Source: Marchantia polymorpha subsp. ruderalis
Taxonomy: Eukaryota > Streptophyta > Marchantiopsida > Marchantiales > Marchantiaceae
DNA: 64,000 nt
Direction of reading: 5' to 3'
NCBI GenBank assembly: GCA_037833965.1
Contig: AP031351.1
Location: forward strand, 3,608,501 to 3,672,500
Shown here: one piece after another, positions 23,150 to 36,200 of the stretch
How positions within the stretch are numbered: position 1 is the stretch's first letter
Layout of the letters: each line of letters opens with the position of its first letter
The notes under the pieces: model-generated
What the model saw: only the letters and a program-made list of their open reading frames with translations
Database searches by the model: none
Told to the model about the DNA's origin: nothing
Position numbers and translations under genes: made by a program

Positions 23150-25850
23150 TTTGAAGAAAACCAGGTGTGTTTCTGATTGTAATTAAATTTACACATTAAG
23201 AATCTACGGAGAACCAAAACTGCTACTCGAGGATTATTACGAAGATTCAAGTACATATACTAAGTACATCTTGAGCTGACGGATTTAGACACATAAGGGT
23301 GTTGGATTTTATAGAAATAACCTGAAGAGCTCAATTATATAAGAGGTTTCTTTGGATGAAAAATTATAATTACTTCGTGGTCATGGATATTAGATAATCA
23401 AATATATTATATTGGGCTACATTTAGTTCCGTATGATAGCATTATAATATTGAAGAGTAGGAGAAATACAAAGAATAAAATAGGGTGATAGACAACCTAA
23501 ATAAAGGTCTGGTATACATTGAAGAATTATATATATGATGGGATCTATCAAAACCTAAATTGTTTCATGGGATCCATCAAGATTTGTTTTATCTGATAAG
23601 ACCTCATCGAGGGCACACCGTTGTAAAGGTCTAAAACGTGTTTCTGTACATAGCGAATTTGGGATGAGTTCTAATTTGCAACAGTTTTTTTTTGTCCAGA
23701 GTCTAGAAGTTGCGGTGAATTGTACAAATAAGTATGCCTTTGCTTTTTTTCGATTGCCGAGTATCTACCACTACAAAGGGATACTGCTTCCGATGATTCA
23801 CGGTGTATCACCTCTATGAAATATGCTCTCAAAGACTCGACTTGGGAAGTGGACATCACTCTGGTTTGCAATAGTCAAACCCTCTACAATTGTATCGTGT
23901 ATATGCGTGCAAAGATCTACTATTGCAAGGATTTTGCAATTCAATACACAAAAAATCATGCGCTCTGACTTTTTCACCTATTCGATGTTGTAAGTGTAAA
24001 AAGTTCGCAAACACATGAGGAAACAAAATGTACAAGAAAATCGCTTAGACAGAGTTTCATTGCCTGAACCGCCTGTTGATACTCGAACATGTGTGAAGTG
24101 TACTGTAGGTGGGATTCCATGAGATAAAACTAAACTTAAAGAGTCATAGTAAGCATTTTAGGTTACCATATGATTACATCAAGTAAATACTTCATGAACT
24201 ACACATGTCTCCATTTGTGAAATCTAAATGTTTAACAAAGCTTACAATTACACATTTCTAAACTAGTTTATTCCTGTGTGTCTAAATTAAGCTAATTTAG
24301 GCGCCCCATTAGACTAACTAGGCCAATTCATATCCAATAGATGATGCATCGCAAACTTCATTAAATTAAAATGTATCATTTCATTACTTACTTTCGTACA
24401 ATTTTTTTATATATCACTAAACCACATAGTTGATAAGTACATACTTTTGTTGACATTTTATTGGAATTTAGTTTCGTGTCATCCATTATAGTTCATACTT
24501 GAATTCATTTATAACATCATACTTTTTTGTGTTGATTTTAATGAATGTTTACCATGTTGAATCATCTAATATATCATCTCTAATCATGATAATCAAATCA
24601 AATAAAACTTGCATATACATCAAATAAAATTTTGATTGAACATATTTGATGAAAGTAAATAAAATCATGATGATGTTTATATCAATGTATAAACCACGAT
24701 TACATTCAACATAAATGATTGATCTCACATGTTTCAAAATATTTGTTCTCTTTTAGTATGACAATGTATTTGAGTAAGTTTTGTTTGAGTCTTTCAATTA
24801 ACTTTAACTTTCATTAGAATAATATTTTGTAAATACTATCCTTGGAATTGATACATAAACATTCGAGTTTATGCTATAGCAATTTTATGGGCTTTGAAAA
24901 TCATGGCAGCTTGTTTACATCTTTGTAATTACGTGAAGAGAAGTTTAGTCTGATTTTTAAGTTTTGAAATCTAAGAAACTGTCTTTTAATAATTTGTTTG
25001 GATTATTTTTTAAGATAAATTATAAATTATATACAAAAAAATTACACATCTCTATATTATCCATAATTATGAAATCATGTTAATTTCAAAATCTTGTAAT
25101 CTTTAATCATAAATAAATCTAAATTGTTTCAAAATGAATGTACATATAATATCCAAAACATAAGATAATGAAATAATTGCTTCTTAAAAAGTTAAGATTA
25201 TAAATGTCTAAATGCAATATTACTAGAACATAGACATTCACACATAATTCTTGTATAATATTATCCATTGAACTGAAGTTACATTTAATTCAAATCAAGT
25301 ACTTTGTGCACAATAAATCAGTACTTTAGATTGTATTTAAATAATTTTAAAAAAATAGAATATACAGTTTTTAAATAGAAATTGTATATTCTACAAACTT
25401 CAACTCTGTAAATTATAATGAGAAAATCAAAATGTATTTTTAGAAAGTCAATATATACCAAATATCATGTATGTTTTGCTACTAATAGTAATTATAAGTA
25501 GAAAATAAATGCTTAAATATGTCCTGATTCTTTTGCTCCCAAGTTATTTGGGTACAATTAAGATTTATAACATTACATATATCAGTGATACTTTAATTTT
25601 GTAAATTTACAATATCCAATTATACAAATGTAATAATAAATGAACTGGTTTTCAGTTTCTATATTAAGCTCAAAATTAAGTAGAATATTTTTGACGTAAA
25701 AAATACTTGTCTCTTTTTGCATACGGTTATTATATTTCCCATATAATTTTTTTGTCCACTTACACCGTTCCAGGTGTACTATATATCGCATAATAATCAC
25801 ACACATGTTGTGAAAGATTGCGTTGCAAAGACAAACTCATTGCTATGTAT
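23150..25850. other. AT-rich island upstream of the hAT element
   Basis: From about 23950 the sequence is strongly AT-rich with no open frame beyond about 75 codons and no recognised domain. I see no RNA gene. It ends abruptly at the hAT insertion point. Confidence 0.5.
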
Positions 25851-26499
25851 GTCTGTACCAGGGTTTGACATTCCCCCGGGAATAGGCTGATCATTTCCGG
25901 TACAAGGGGAGAAACGGGGGGACAACCGGAAGGAACCGACTGACCCCTTAAAAAGACTCAGAGTTACAATCCGAATCTTTTTAGAGTAAACCCGGGGAGA
26001 CCCCAGGTTTTACCGTAAAAAAATTTATTTTACTGGCGTACTGCGTGGAAACCTACAGCAAAAGGAGCACAGACTTCTTGGGACAGCGGAAGAGCCTAAC
26101 GCTGCGGTGAGAGGCAGGGAGCGAGACGAGAGGGAAGAGTTTTTTTTCCTGCTTGCGTGCGCGCTTCTTACATTTTTGGATTTGCTTTCGCTGGTCGGGA
26201 GCGAGGGAGGGAGGCCGAGGCACAGAGAGTGTAAGGGACTCACCTCTTGATGCATACGGATACAGTCAATAGATCCGAAATCTTGAGCGTGCAGATGCAG
26301 CAGGGCACGTACTTCGGAGGGACCCACAGTGTAACTTTTCTCCGGGTCGCAGCTCGTTCGGCCTGTGGTGATCTGTTGACGCCCGATTTCGGGTGGGGTT
26401 GACATCAGCCATGTATGCTGGCCATGTATGTATGCGAATGGAAATGAGAAAGGTGGCTGTAAACTCTGCACTCTGCTGAAAAGCACGACTTGAATCTGA

Positions 26500-26595
26500 A
26501 AAGTACACGAGGTCAGCGCTGTTATCTGTGTCTACCATTTTTAATATCTCTTTCAAACCTACAATGTCCTCTTCCGACAGATTTTTGGCTATAAC
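26500..26595 (-). pseudogene. Captured CDPK EF-hand fragment inside the hAT element
   Basis: On the minus strand a pyrimidine-rich tract ending in CAG (26596-26598) precedes an open stretch beginning VIAKNLSEEDIVGLKEIL and running into KMVDTDNSADLV. Plant calcium-dependent protein kinases carry IAE.LSEEEI.GLKEMF...DTDNSG.I at their first EF-hand, just after the autoinhibitory junction. In many of these genes an intron ends immediately before VIAE. The calcium loop keeps DxDNS but the conserved Gly is Ala, and the similarity stops mid-loop. No kinase domain or further EF-hands follow. The simplest reading is that the transposon captured a genomic segment with its splice acceptor. It is not a functional kinase. 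Confidence 0.7.
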
Positions 26596-26944
26596 CTGTA
26601 GAAAAAATCGTGGACCGTGAAAAGTTAAATTTCATAGTACTGGATGCCGAGACTCTACTTATAATTTAAGAGAAGCATTCTTCGACCAGAGGATGAAATT
26701 GATTTCGTAAGCCCGCAATAGAACGTATCAAGTATAGGAGTAAGCTATGACTTCGTACTCGGATTGCCATCTTCTTTAGCTCATTCATAGCTTATTTGCA
26801 GTTGGGCTCGAGCTTTTACCGGATGTCAAGTTCCTGAGTGACCCGTCCGGCAATGTGCGAGATGTACAGTTGGGACAGTGCATCATCTTTGTGCTGCTGA
26901 AAACATCACCAATCAATTGCAACTTGACCTTGGCCAAACCGAGT

Positions 26945-29532
26945 TGTGTTTTGATTGCAGAGTTGCAGATGCAGCTATCAAAATTTATGCTGCAACTGGT
27001 AAGAAAATACTGTTGGTACTTGTTTTTCTAGCAACATAGTTATTTTTGATACCAACCATATATTAACATAGTCTTGACTCTATTTGCAGACCACAAACCA
27101 AGCGAGCAGACCACAACATCAACTCTCAATAAGAAGAAGAAGTATGCTGCCTCTGATTTGACAGTGCAAAGGTGGATGGAGAAATATGAGTGGGCTACAT
27201 TGGTAGGCAGGAAAGAAGATGGACATCCCCTCATAAGCTGCTCTATATGCACAGAATCACAAGCCGCAAATAACTTTGCTTCCAAGACCGGCGCTGTTTG
27301 CAAAGATGCAAGTGAGTATATATATTTTTCCAAATCTTCTCATACTTGCTTTTTGCAATAAATATTATAATGTTATATGAATTTTTACATGAATATGATC
27401 TAATGTTTTTTTATGTAGACTATGTAAGCGATGATGCTTCATCGATAAAGCATAAGGCAGCTGCGTCAAAAGTAAAGCAACGGCAAGGGTTTAAGAAGAG
27501 CAGAGCAATAGCTGTGTCTCATTCACAAGCGGCAACAAATAAATTTTTGCACACAGCATTTTCTCTAACGCTTCTAGTTGTCTTAGAGAATTTGCCCATT
27601 TTAAAATGGACTGTTTTATTAGGATGAGTAAGCAAATCCTTCCAATGCATGCACTACATCATGTGGGTTATACTTTCATTCAAAATTGTTGGTTTTCAAG
27701 ACTAGTGAAGTATGTAACGATATATTTTCATCTGTGTGCCAATGCAGTTACCTTGTTTGGTTGGGGCATCCATGCATTAACCGGAAGTATAACCAGAAGC
27801 GTTACTTTTGGTCATTCCTTTCGGTGATCAGTGAAAGCCTTCTAGCATCACAGTTGGCTAGGGTAGCTTCTAGTGCTTTCTATTCTGTCTTACTAGACAA
27901 TTCTAACGACATCGGCAACGAGGATCACTGTTTGATATTTCTCAGGTGATCTCTCTTCATTCAAAGAAATATTGCAGAAAATTGTGTTAAAATGTAGTTG
28001 GCAATATTGATGAATCATTAACCATGTTGTGTTGGTAATTGTATAAATTAGGTACTGGGATGGTGATATTTGGATGCCACGATCGAAGTTCTTGTGCGCC
28101 GTTAGTTTGGGTGATAAATCAGCCGAAGGGATGTGTCAGATGCTATGTGCGGTGTTAAATGTCTTTGATATCCCAATATCAAAGATGGCGGCTATTTGTA
28201 CTGACGGTGACTCCACACTAATTAGTAGATACAATGGGTTGGGCGCAAAGTTGCGAAAAACTGTGGGTTATCTTTTGAGTGTTCATTGCGCAGCGCACAA
28301 GACTGCCCTAGCCCTTGAAGACACAGCCAAGGAAATGGAAGATCTTCAAGAGTTGGACGTTGTTCTAAAGGCGGTGCATAATCTGTTTAGCAAATAAGGA
28401 TCTCGTCAAATGCAATGGACACGCTTTGCTAGGAGGCGAGGTGTGTCCAAACTACAATATCCATTATTCAATGCCACTATGCGGTTTTCCAGAGCTCAAT
28501 GTGTGGGAGCATTACAAGAGAATTTAGTAACGCTGATTTTGTTTTTGAAGAGAAACTCAGGCAAGAAGGGTTGGGAGAAAGTTGCAGATTTACTTAAGTC
28601 TCTCACTGATGTCACTTTCATCTGCCTACTGCATAGTGTTGCTGATGTATTGAAACCCTTAGAGGAATTTAGGAAAATATTTTGAGCAAGACAACAACCT
28701 ACCTCATAAAATTCCTCGTCGACTTGAGGTGTGTTTGTTTGCTCTGAGATATATATGTGGCTCCGAGTATCGGGTTGGTGGTGATAAATTGAAACAGTTT
28801 TTAAAATCTGTTCAAGAGAATGGGACCACAAAGGGTCTAATTTGGCATGTCAATGAGAGTTGTAGGATTCCTTTGATATGTCATCCTGGTTTCAGTGTGG
28901 AACACGTCTATATGTTCATCAAGGTGCTTGTGGAAGAAATTGAGTCAAACCTTTTGGAATGCTTTCCCGATGGAGATGTGGTTAGTGCCTTCAAAATTTT
29001 TGATCCTACATTTTATAGAAGCCTAAAGCAGTCAGAGCTTGATAAATTTGGTGTCTTAGATTACAAAATTCTGTTGAGCCATTTTTGCAACAGGACAAAG
29101 AGAGAGCAGCTGTTCCCAATTGCCCCGTCCGTATTGTCTCAGGTCAACAAAGAGTTTTCGAAGATGAAGCAACTGTTGTGGTTAGTAGCCAAGAATCCGC
29201 ATGCAGAGTTTCTTCTCGTCTGGAGGAACATTCATGATGAGCATGGGCTGGGGCTAGGCTACATGTTTAAATTTGTGTATCTTTGTCTAGTCATCCCCCT
29301 CAATAGTGCCATTGCCGAACGAGGTTTTTCTTTGCACAATAGTATTAAAACCAAGCTTAGAAATAAGCTGTGTATCAAAACAATTGATACACTCATTACG
29401 ACCAAGACTTTGGCGAAGTCTTTGGAGAATTTCGATTATTTACAACTAGAGGAACTGTATCATAATACTCAGAACTTCAAGTTGCCATCATTATTCCAAG
29501 CTCTAAATGCCCTTGATTATGATGGGAACTGA
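26945..29532 (+). pseudogene. hAT transposase (ZNF862-like lineage), interrupted
   Basis: An N-terminal exon ending KIYAAT joins through GTAAGA...TTTGCAG to DHKPSEQTTTS. A zinc-finger-like segment follows (RWMEKYEW, ISCSICTESQ; 27074-27312), then HKAAASKVKQRQ. The core catalytic region shows LLDNSNDIGNE, FLRYWDGD, AICTDGDSTLIS and LLSVHCAAHKTALALED (28074-28397), typical of this hAT lineage. The C-terminal dimerisation domain contains LNSAIAERGFSLHNSIKTKL (about 29310-29370). In-frame stops near 28396 and a frameshift near 28683 (the reading continues as EQDNNLPHKIPRRLEV in another frame) break the gene. An intron could explain one interruption, but together they suggest inactivity. It would normally cut and paste CAGGG-ended elements in the nucleus. 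Confidence 0.82.
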
Positions 29533-29844
29533 GATGATAGTGACAACGTAGATCTTAATCAAGATGTTGAGGATGATAATCTAGATGAGCATGCTTTCTA
29601 TGATGTTGATTCATAAGAAGATGATGAAGAACCAGTGCAAGCAATTGTAGTTGAGGAACCTAGTGGTGTTGAGCTGGGTGAAAAATTCATTGAGTTCTTG
29701 GGAATGGGCACAAGTTGAAAGTAAAGTTTAAGATTTTCAAATCCATGTTTCATTTGTTCACAAATTTCTATGTTAATACCAAGAAAGATCCAACATGTAT
29801 AAAATAATTTTGAAGACCACCGGAATTTTATTTTGGACAAATCG

Positions 29845-29925
29845 GGGTCACCCCGAGGAATAAAAAATATTCAAGTCGAAAAGTCGGTGCTAGCCCCGAC
29901 TCGTGTCGTATTCCTGGGGTGACCC
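29845..29925. repeat. Subterminal inverted repeat of the hAT element
   Basis: GGGTCACCCCGAGGAATA (29845-29862) faces TATTCCTGGGGTGACCC (29909-29925), reverse complements apart from one base. Between them is a smaller GC-rich palindromic patch around GTGCTAGC. Subterminal repeats of this sort often serve as transposase binding sites in hAT elements; the function here is inferred. Confidence 0.55.
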
Positions 29926-29964
29926 GGTGGCTTTCAGCCATGCGTGTCAAACCCTGATCTGTAC

Positions 29965-30827
29965 TCCACGTAGCTTCAGACGGTCATAGACGTTGTGAAA
30001 TTTCCACTTGTGTGGGAAAGTAGGCGGCTTGCCATTTAAAATACAGAGGCCACAGAATGAAGAGGTGATATTGGATTTCAATGTCGAAGTGGAAGGCGAC
30101 TGGAGCACGATGAATGACCTTTACAACTTAGAAAATTAGTACAGCGCGTTACCCTTGCATTCCGTACAAGCCCGCTCGGCTGATGCTACAGATCTGGACC
30201 CATTTGGGTGATGATTAGCATTAAGGTTGGGTCCGGCTTCTCGCCTGTCAATTTTAGCGAAGCTGACTGCACCAGTTACGACCTTCATCTGTATATATAT
30301 ATGTATTGTCCTCGCCTTCTAGATCTTGGACATCCACATTAGTGGTGTAGGTTTCTGAAAGCACCAGATGCTTTGGGATTTAATGTACAAGAAGGATCCG
30401 CCACAACTCATTTAAAATATACAACTGGAGCTGAACAGAAGTTATTTTGGAGGCACCACAAAGCATTTCAAACTGGCCCATTCTAGATGAAACTTCATTT
30501 CTCGTGGAGCCACAGACGGCTATGGATGGCTCGTGACTTGACGCCCTTTCTCAAAATTTTCTCCCAAGATTCCAGGTTCATGTGGGCACCACAGAATGTT
30601 CTTATTACAAGGCTTCATCCTTACCGGAACGCTCTCCTTCCCGACTGTGAAGATAGTTGACAAAGATTCAAAAATTCGGACCAGCCTATACACAGAAGAA
30701 TTGCAACCAGTTTACAAGGAAATTCAAAGTCAAGCTTCACTGAGACGTAATCAATATACATCTGTGGTGTATCTACACGGAATCGGTGGTTTGTAAAGAC
30801 TGCGGAAACTCCAGAAAATAGAGAGTG
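29965..30827. other. No gene recognised; likely 3' flank of PBB
   Basis: The sequence between the hAT target duplication and the stop codon of the proteasome gene has one 66-codon open frame on the plus strand (30596-30796) without recognisable domains. The right part probably includes the 3' UTR of the minus-strand proteasome gene. Confidence 0.4.
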
Positions 30828-33297
30828 CTACTCCTCCATAGCTTCGCCCTCAATAATAGCTACATGGTCTTTCAGCGGGGTGATCTTCGTCGAAAGCACA
30901 GCTGCAAACAACCATCGAAAACCGACTTGTCAATGAACATCCATACCCCTAAGAGGAAGTGGGGAGTCCTCTAATCGTCTCCTCATGCCTAGTACGACTA
31001 TGGTTAATTCAATGCAGCGAGACTGTCTCAGCGCTGCTCTTGGACCCCGGTCCATCTACTTAATATACGGACAATATGGAACGCGCTTAACGAGGATACC
31101 GAGAGGAGTTTATACCTGTGTGGCCCTTCACAAAGTCGTAACCCTTTGACCGTACGTAGCTTCGCGGGTTGGGCTTTTGATAATTTCTCAAATATTCAGC
31201 CTTTTTCTCACCCTGTAAACAAAAATCGAAAGTTGTAAATCATATGTTACAATGCCTCATCATCGTGATTGCGCAGACTCTGAGACAAAAAAGCTCCTCT
31301 CCTCAGCACAAGAACGGAAACACAAGTTCGATTCACAGCTTATGTTCAAAACTGACAGTCGCAGTACTGACCTCGTCATTTGAATAAAGATGATCTCAAG
31401 GTTGGTCGATGTATGACCATTCTTTGCTAACTTCTATAAGAAACTATTCTAGTCAACGCTACAAAAACCTTGTGAGGCATTACCTTCGTGAGGATGCAGA
31501 GATCAACATTGCTTCCACTTCCGAGATCATTGAAGATACCGGCACATATGGCGGCGGCGACAAGCTCCATACCTTCCTCTTTCTGCATTTCTCATATGCT
31601 ATGAAGGTTAGTAACTCGATAATTGAAGATTGAAGACACAACATCCTCTCAGAAGTCAGAACGAAGAAACACTGCTTTGGACTTACCGTCATATTTTCCT
31701 TGTATCTGGATTCGAAAACAGACATTGCGGCCAGAGAACCGGAACCCATAGTAGCAAATGGTAGGGTGTCGGTAGAACCATGAGGGTAAACCTGTTTCAC
31801 CAAAAATAGGAAATTCAGTTTCGACATCGTCTTCGATCCTTTCTGATTTCTAACTGGTGCACAAGACTAGGACCACAAAGATGTAAGACTGTTTGGTAAC
31901 GAACTAGATGTGCTCAAAAAACGAAGACAATCGAGACTCCATGTAAGAAAAGATCTAACTACTTACTGTATGCAGATGAGGACCTGTTACGTCAACTCCT
32001 CCAAGAACAAGAGCGGCACTCACTTGTCCTCGGTAGCTGAAACATGGCAAATATACGAGAAGAAATGAGAAAAGAAAGGCACCAACGCAAAAACAACCTC
32101 GTGATCAAACAAAAAAACAAGAGTTGTCCATATTTGTACTCATGGAAATTGGCGAACAAAACATGCTCCCGCTCACGACGTGCAGAGGGCACATGTCAGA
32201 GGATGACTGGGTCGAGAGCATACCCAAAAAGATGAGTTTTCAACATTGTCAGGGCCGTCACCACACGTGAGTCTCGGTTTGTAGCATAGCGGTGAAGCTC
32301 GAGTTGGGATCTCACCATATCTGCGTAAACACCACCGATTCCAACATCGATTGGAAAAAAATTACAGTTTGTAAACATAACGTTTTGTATTTACAACATT
32401 TGGCAGCTGCCAACAGAGGGATGGAAAGGGAAAGTCGGAGGCTCTGTTCGTGACCGATTGCATATTAGGTTAAAAATAATTCTCCACACATTGTGTAACG
32501 GACCTTCAAGGTCTCGGAACTATCTCAAGAGATAGAAATGAGTGAAATATAGGAAGCTACAATCAACTCAATGATGTGATGCCGCTTCTCAGAAAAAGGC
32601 AAGTAGTGAACCTGTGACGTTCTCCGTGTCAGCTGCAGTACCGGCACCACAGCAGTAGATGTTGGGAGCAATGTAGTGAATTTTCTCGCAGTTCTTGTCA
32701 CAGACAATTTCCCCTTCCGTTGCTCGAGTATCTGCTCCTAAGATCACTCCATCCTGAGCGCGGAATTAATCTTAGAGCCCAAATTAAGCATGGCTTCCAC
32801 TCGATTAAGCTCAAAACTATCAGATGTAACAACTGGCTTCCATCCACAAATTTTACAGAATTGCATCTTGTGAGTTTCCAAGTTATCAGCAAACAGACAA
32901 GTTCCTGGCGGAAATCAGTGATTAATCACACCAATCGACTCTTCAGACTGCAATACGGCGAATATCATCCGATTTATCCATAGGTTTAAGCCTGATGCCG
33001 TCGCATGATCATCGTACACTTCCCATCTCAAAAGCGTACACGATCGTGGACAGACCAGCGCAATTCCTTTTGAAAGGGTTGACTTAAGAATTTAAAGAGC
33101 TTCTTGAGGACCGCAGAAAAAACTGTCACTAGAAATCAAACAGCTGAGCATACCTTGTAAACGAGACCCACAATTGTCGTGCCGGTCTTCCTGAACCGGG
33201 GCAACGCAATGCCATTCTTTTCCAGCATCGCATTTCTCCGGCACAAATCGAAGCTAAACCCTCCTTTGGGTGGCAAATCGATCATCGTTTCCGCCAT
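30828..33297 (-). CDS. PBB: 20S proteasome subunit beta type-7 (beta-2)
   Basis: Beta-2 carries the trypsin-like active site of the 20S core. Eight exons with matching phases: 33154-33297, 32612-32753, 32224-32320, 31967-32036, 31687-31791, 31484-31582, 31116-31212 and 30828-30901. They encode 275 aa (Arabidopsis PBB1 is 273). A 39-residue propeptide ends FRKTG, and cleavage exposes Thr40 of [11 protein letters not shown]. Catalytic partners are in place: Asp17 of the mature chain in GADTRAT and Lys33 in NCEKIHYI. Further signatures are [55 protein letters not shown] and [15 protein letters not shown]. The C-terminal tail ends IIEGEAMEE and would wrap onto neighbouring beta subunits. All junctions are GT-AG. 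I consider the model complete and functional. Confidence 0.95.
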
Positions 33298-36200
33298 GTT
33301 CGCAAGCCTGACTTTCTCGAGTTTCCCAACCCAATTGATGGATCAAACTGGACAAAAGATCTGTGACAAAAAAACGTCGATCAAATGCCCTCCCGCACTT
33401 GGTCTCCGTCTCCTGACGAAGTATGAGCACCAGCAACAGCAAAACGAACAATTATGCTCCTCTAGGGTTCCATCACTGACAAGACCTCCAGGCACTTAAC
33501 CAGCACTGTCTGTCTGAGTAACCAACAAGCAACCTTGACGGCTCCCAAGTTCCTTCTTGGCTCACGGTTATTGTGTTTATTAGTCCCTGGAGACTGCCAA
33601 TCTCTCAATTGTAAGAACCGATGTGTCCGGCGCAACTCACATGTCTACAAAATTAAAGACATGAAGATACCTTGCGTTGGAGGAATATAAAGTACTTATA
33701 ATTTAACAGCAGTGATTTTGCAATTTACAAACATACAGTTTAAATTTCAGAATGTGTCCATATATGTCGAACTTAAATATTCCATCTTCATTGCTTAATC
33801 CTCAAGCGTTATAGAACTGGATGATTGTTTTTGGGTTTTTAACCATAATAGTGTTGGGGACAATTTAAAAATCGCCTCTTTGAAAATCCTATGTTACACC
33901 ATGATTATTGTATATGTGAATTGATTGTATTGAAATTAATATGCTTAATTATTTTTAACATAGTAAAAAAAATTTCAATAATGTAATAATAATTAATAAA
34001 CGTTTCTTTTACATCTTTAATAGATCACTAATAGAGATTTAGTAATACAAGCGAAATCTATAAATTTCATTTGAAAAAATGCCTTGAGTTGTGTAACAAA
34101 AACTGGTAACCAAATCTCAACTTATCAGCTTAACATATCTGATCTTCTTACACATTTGCAATGTTGAATAAGATATGTAAATTATTGAATCTTTGTGATT
34201 TATGGTATTAAAAAAATTGAATGAATATATAAATATATAAATATATATATAAGATTGTGTATTTTTTCTACATTTCAATATTAAAACTAGGAATATATAC
34301 AGTCATTTACATATCTTGCTTACCACATTTTCAACATGAATTAAAGATATAACAAATTTGATTTTTGAATAACATTTTAACAATACTATCCAAAATAATT
34401 AAATTTACTTGTTTAAATTTGATATCAAAATAAAATGTTTTCATTTAAGCATCTAAAGTATATAAAAATATTGATTGTAAAATTTTGAATTAAATATTTC
34501 AGATATTCGTAATTTTAATATAATCCTGAATAAAATCTATTGAAATCTAATTTATTTATATATAGATGAATGAAAATCATTTTGCTGTAATTATATTTTA
34601 GATTATATAATTGATAACTTTGTTTAACATTTCTTAAAATTTGATTCAAAATGTACATGTTAACATACATTTTATCTTAAAAAACAGAAATAATTGTAAT
34701 AAAGTAATAAAAATGATTACTTTGTATTATATAGCAAGTATAATAATTTTTGAGTGGATAAATTTGATAATTGATTTGAAGTTTTCTTTGAAATCTATTA
34801 TATATTATATAAATCGCACATAAATTATCTATAATTATGTAAATTATAGATAATCTTCAAAAAATTACATATGTTGCAAATATATTTGATATTTGATATT
34901 TGATACTTTTGTTATACCTTGTAAATATACAGAATTTTTGGTTGATGTTTTTTTGAAAAATTTTCAAGTGAGATATTTGATGAGATATTTATCTCATCAT
35001 TTGTATTTGTTCAAATTAATTTCATAAAAAATTCATTTTAAAAATTTAAAATTTTACAATCCAATTTTTTCCAGCTTAATCAATATTTTAGCATTAATAT
35101 TAGGCCATTGAAACTTGAACAGCAGATAAAAAATTATAAATTACTAGCTAATATAGATAAGAACATGTAAGATAATCAATTGAGCACGGAACATCTTATG
35201 ATTTGATCATCCAGAAACCTTGTTATATTTTGATTTTTTTGGTGAAAATGAATAAAAATGTACAATAATCAGCTATAGTGTTAAAAATAGAACTTTAAAG
35301 AAATACTAATTTGTGCATTATTGAGTATTATTTTGTATAAAATGTTAATGATTTTTTTCATGGATATGAAAAGACTTTTTAGTATCATCTATCTAATAGA
35401 TTTGACAATAATAGAAAGCACAAAATAAAAAACATGAAATTAATCTATCATAAAATTATTAATTGGATTATAATTATTCAAAAAAATATTAACAAAATCT
35501 ATTTGAGATTAATCTTTATATTGGTAATTAAATCAAATATTCCCATTTGAGTGTATTAATTATCATTGTAAGATTAAAAATATTCTATAAAAGATACTGA
35601 GGAATGATCATGAACTAATTCATGCACTCAATACAATATTCGTTCGAAATTATATTTTTTATAGAAATGATTACTTCTAAAAAAATTTAAATCTTTTATG
35701 CAACATAAAGTTCTTTGTAATATAATTTAATACATTTATTTCATAATATTAAAATACATGATGTGTCATAGAAACATACATAATTCAAAAATTTGAGATT
35801 TTCTTTTTTTTTGAATTTTTTTGCTGAAATCTTATTATCTAATTTTCAAAGTCAATATATGTTTTTCAAATCATACATATCTCATTTGATAATTAGTTAA
35901 ATCAAAATTTTTAAACGTTGAACTGTTCAGTAGATTTATTAAGTATTTTACTGATCAATCTATGTATAAATCCATTATGCGATGATCTATAGTTATTTTG
36001 ATGGTGTTTTAATAGTGTAACCCACATTGATTTCAATTTATAACCAGACATAATGTAAAGAATAAAATTACTTGCATGAAGTATAACAAGCAAAGTCATT
36101 CCTTACATTTTCAGGCAGGGTTAAAGATGTAATTCTTTGAAATTAAATAGTCGTATATTTAGACCATCTAGCTTGTAGAAAAGTCGTTCCAAAGTTTGTA

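Larger units (their letters stand above)
25859..29956 (+). mobile_element. hAT-superfamily DNA transposon, 4098 bp, ends intact
   Basis: The left end CAGGGTTTGACA and the right end TGTCAAACCCTG are perfect 12-bp terminal inverted repeats with the hAT-typical CAGGG start. Flanking 8-bp sequences GTCTGTAC (25851-25858) and ATCTGTAC (29957-29964) match at 7 of 8 positions, the expected hAT target duplication with one mutation. Inside are a plus-strand transposase with a hAT dimerisation domain (damaged) and, antisense near the left end, a host-gene fragment resembling a CDPK EF-hand. Subterminal GC-rich hairpins lie at both ends. The ends look fit for mobilisation in trans, while the transposase looks broken. 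Confidence 0.88.

Noticed and set aside
26025-26486. 153-codon minus-strand frame inside the hAT element
   Set aside because: It lies in a frame different from the CDPK-like fragment and shows no homology; treated as a shadow of element sequence.
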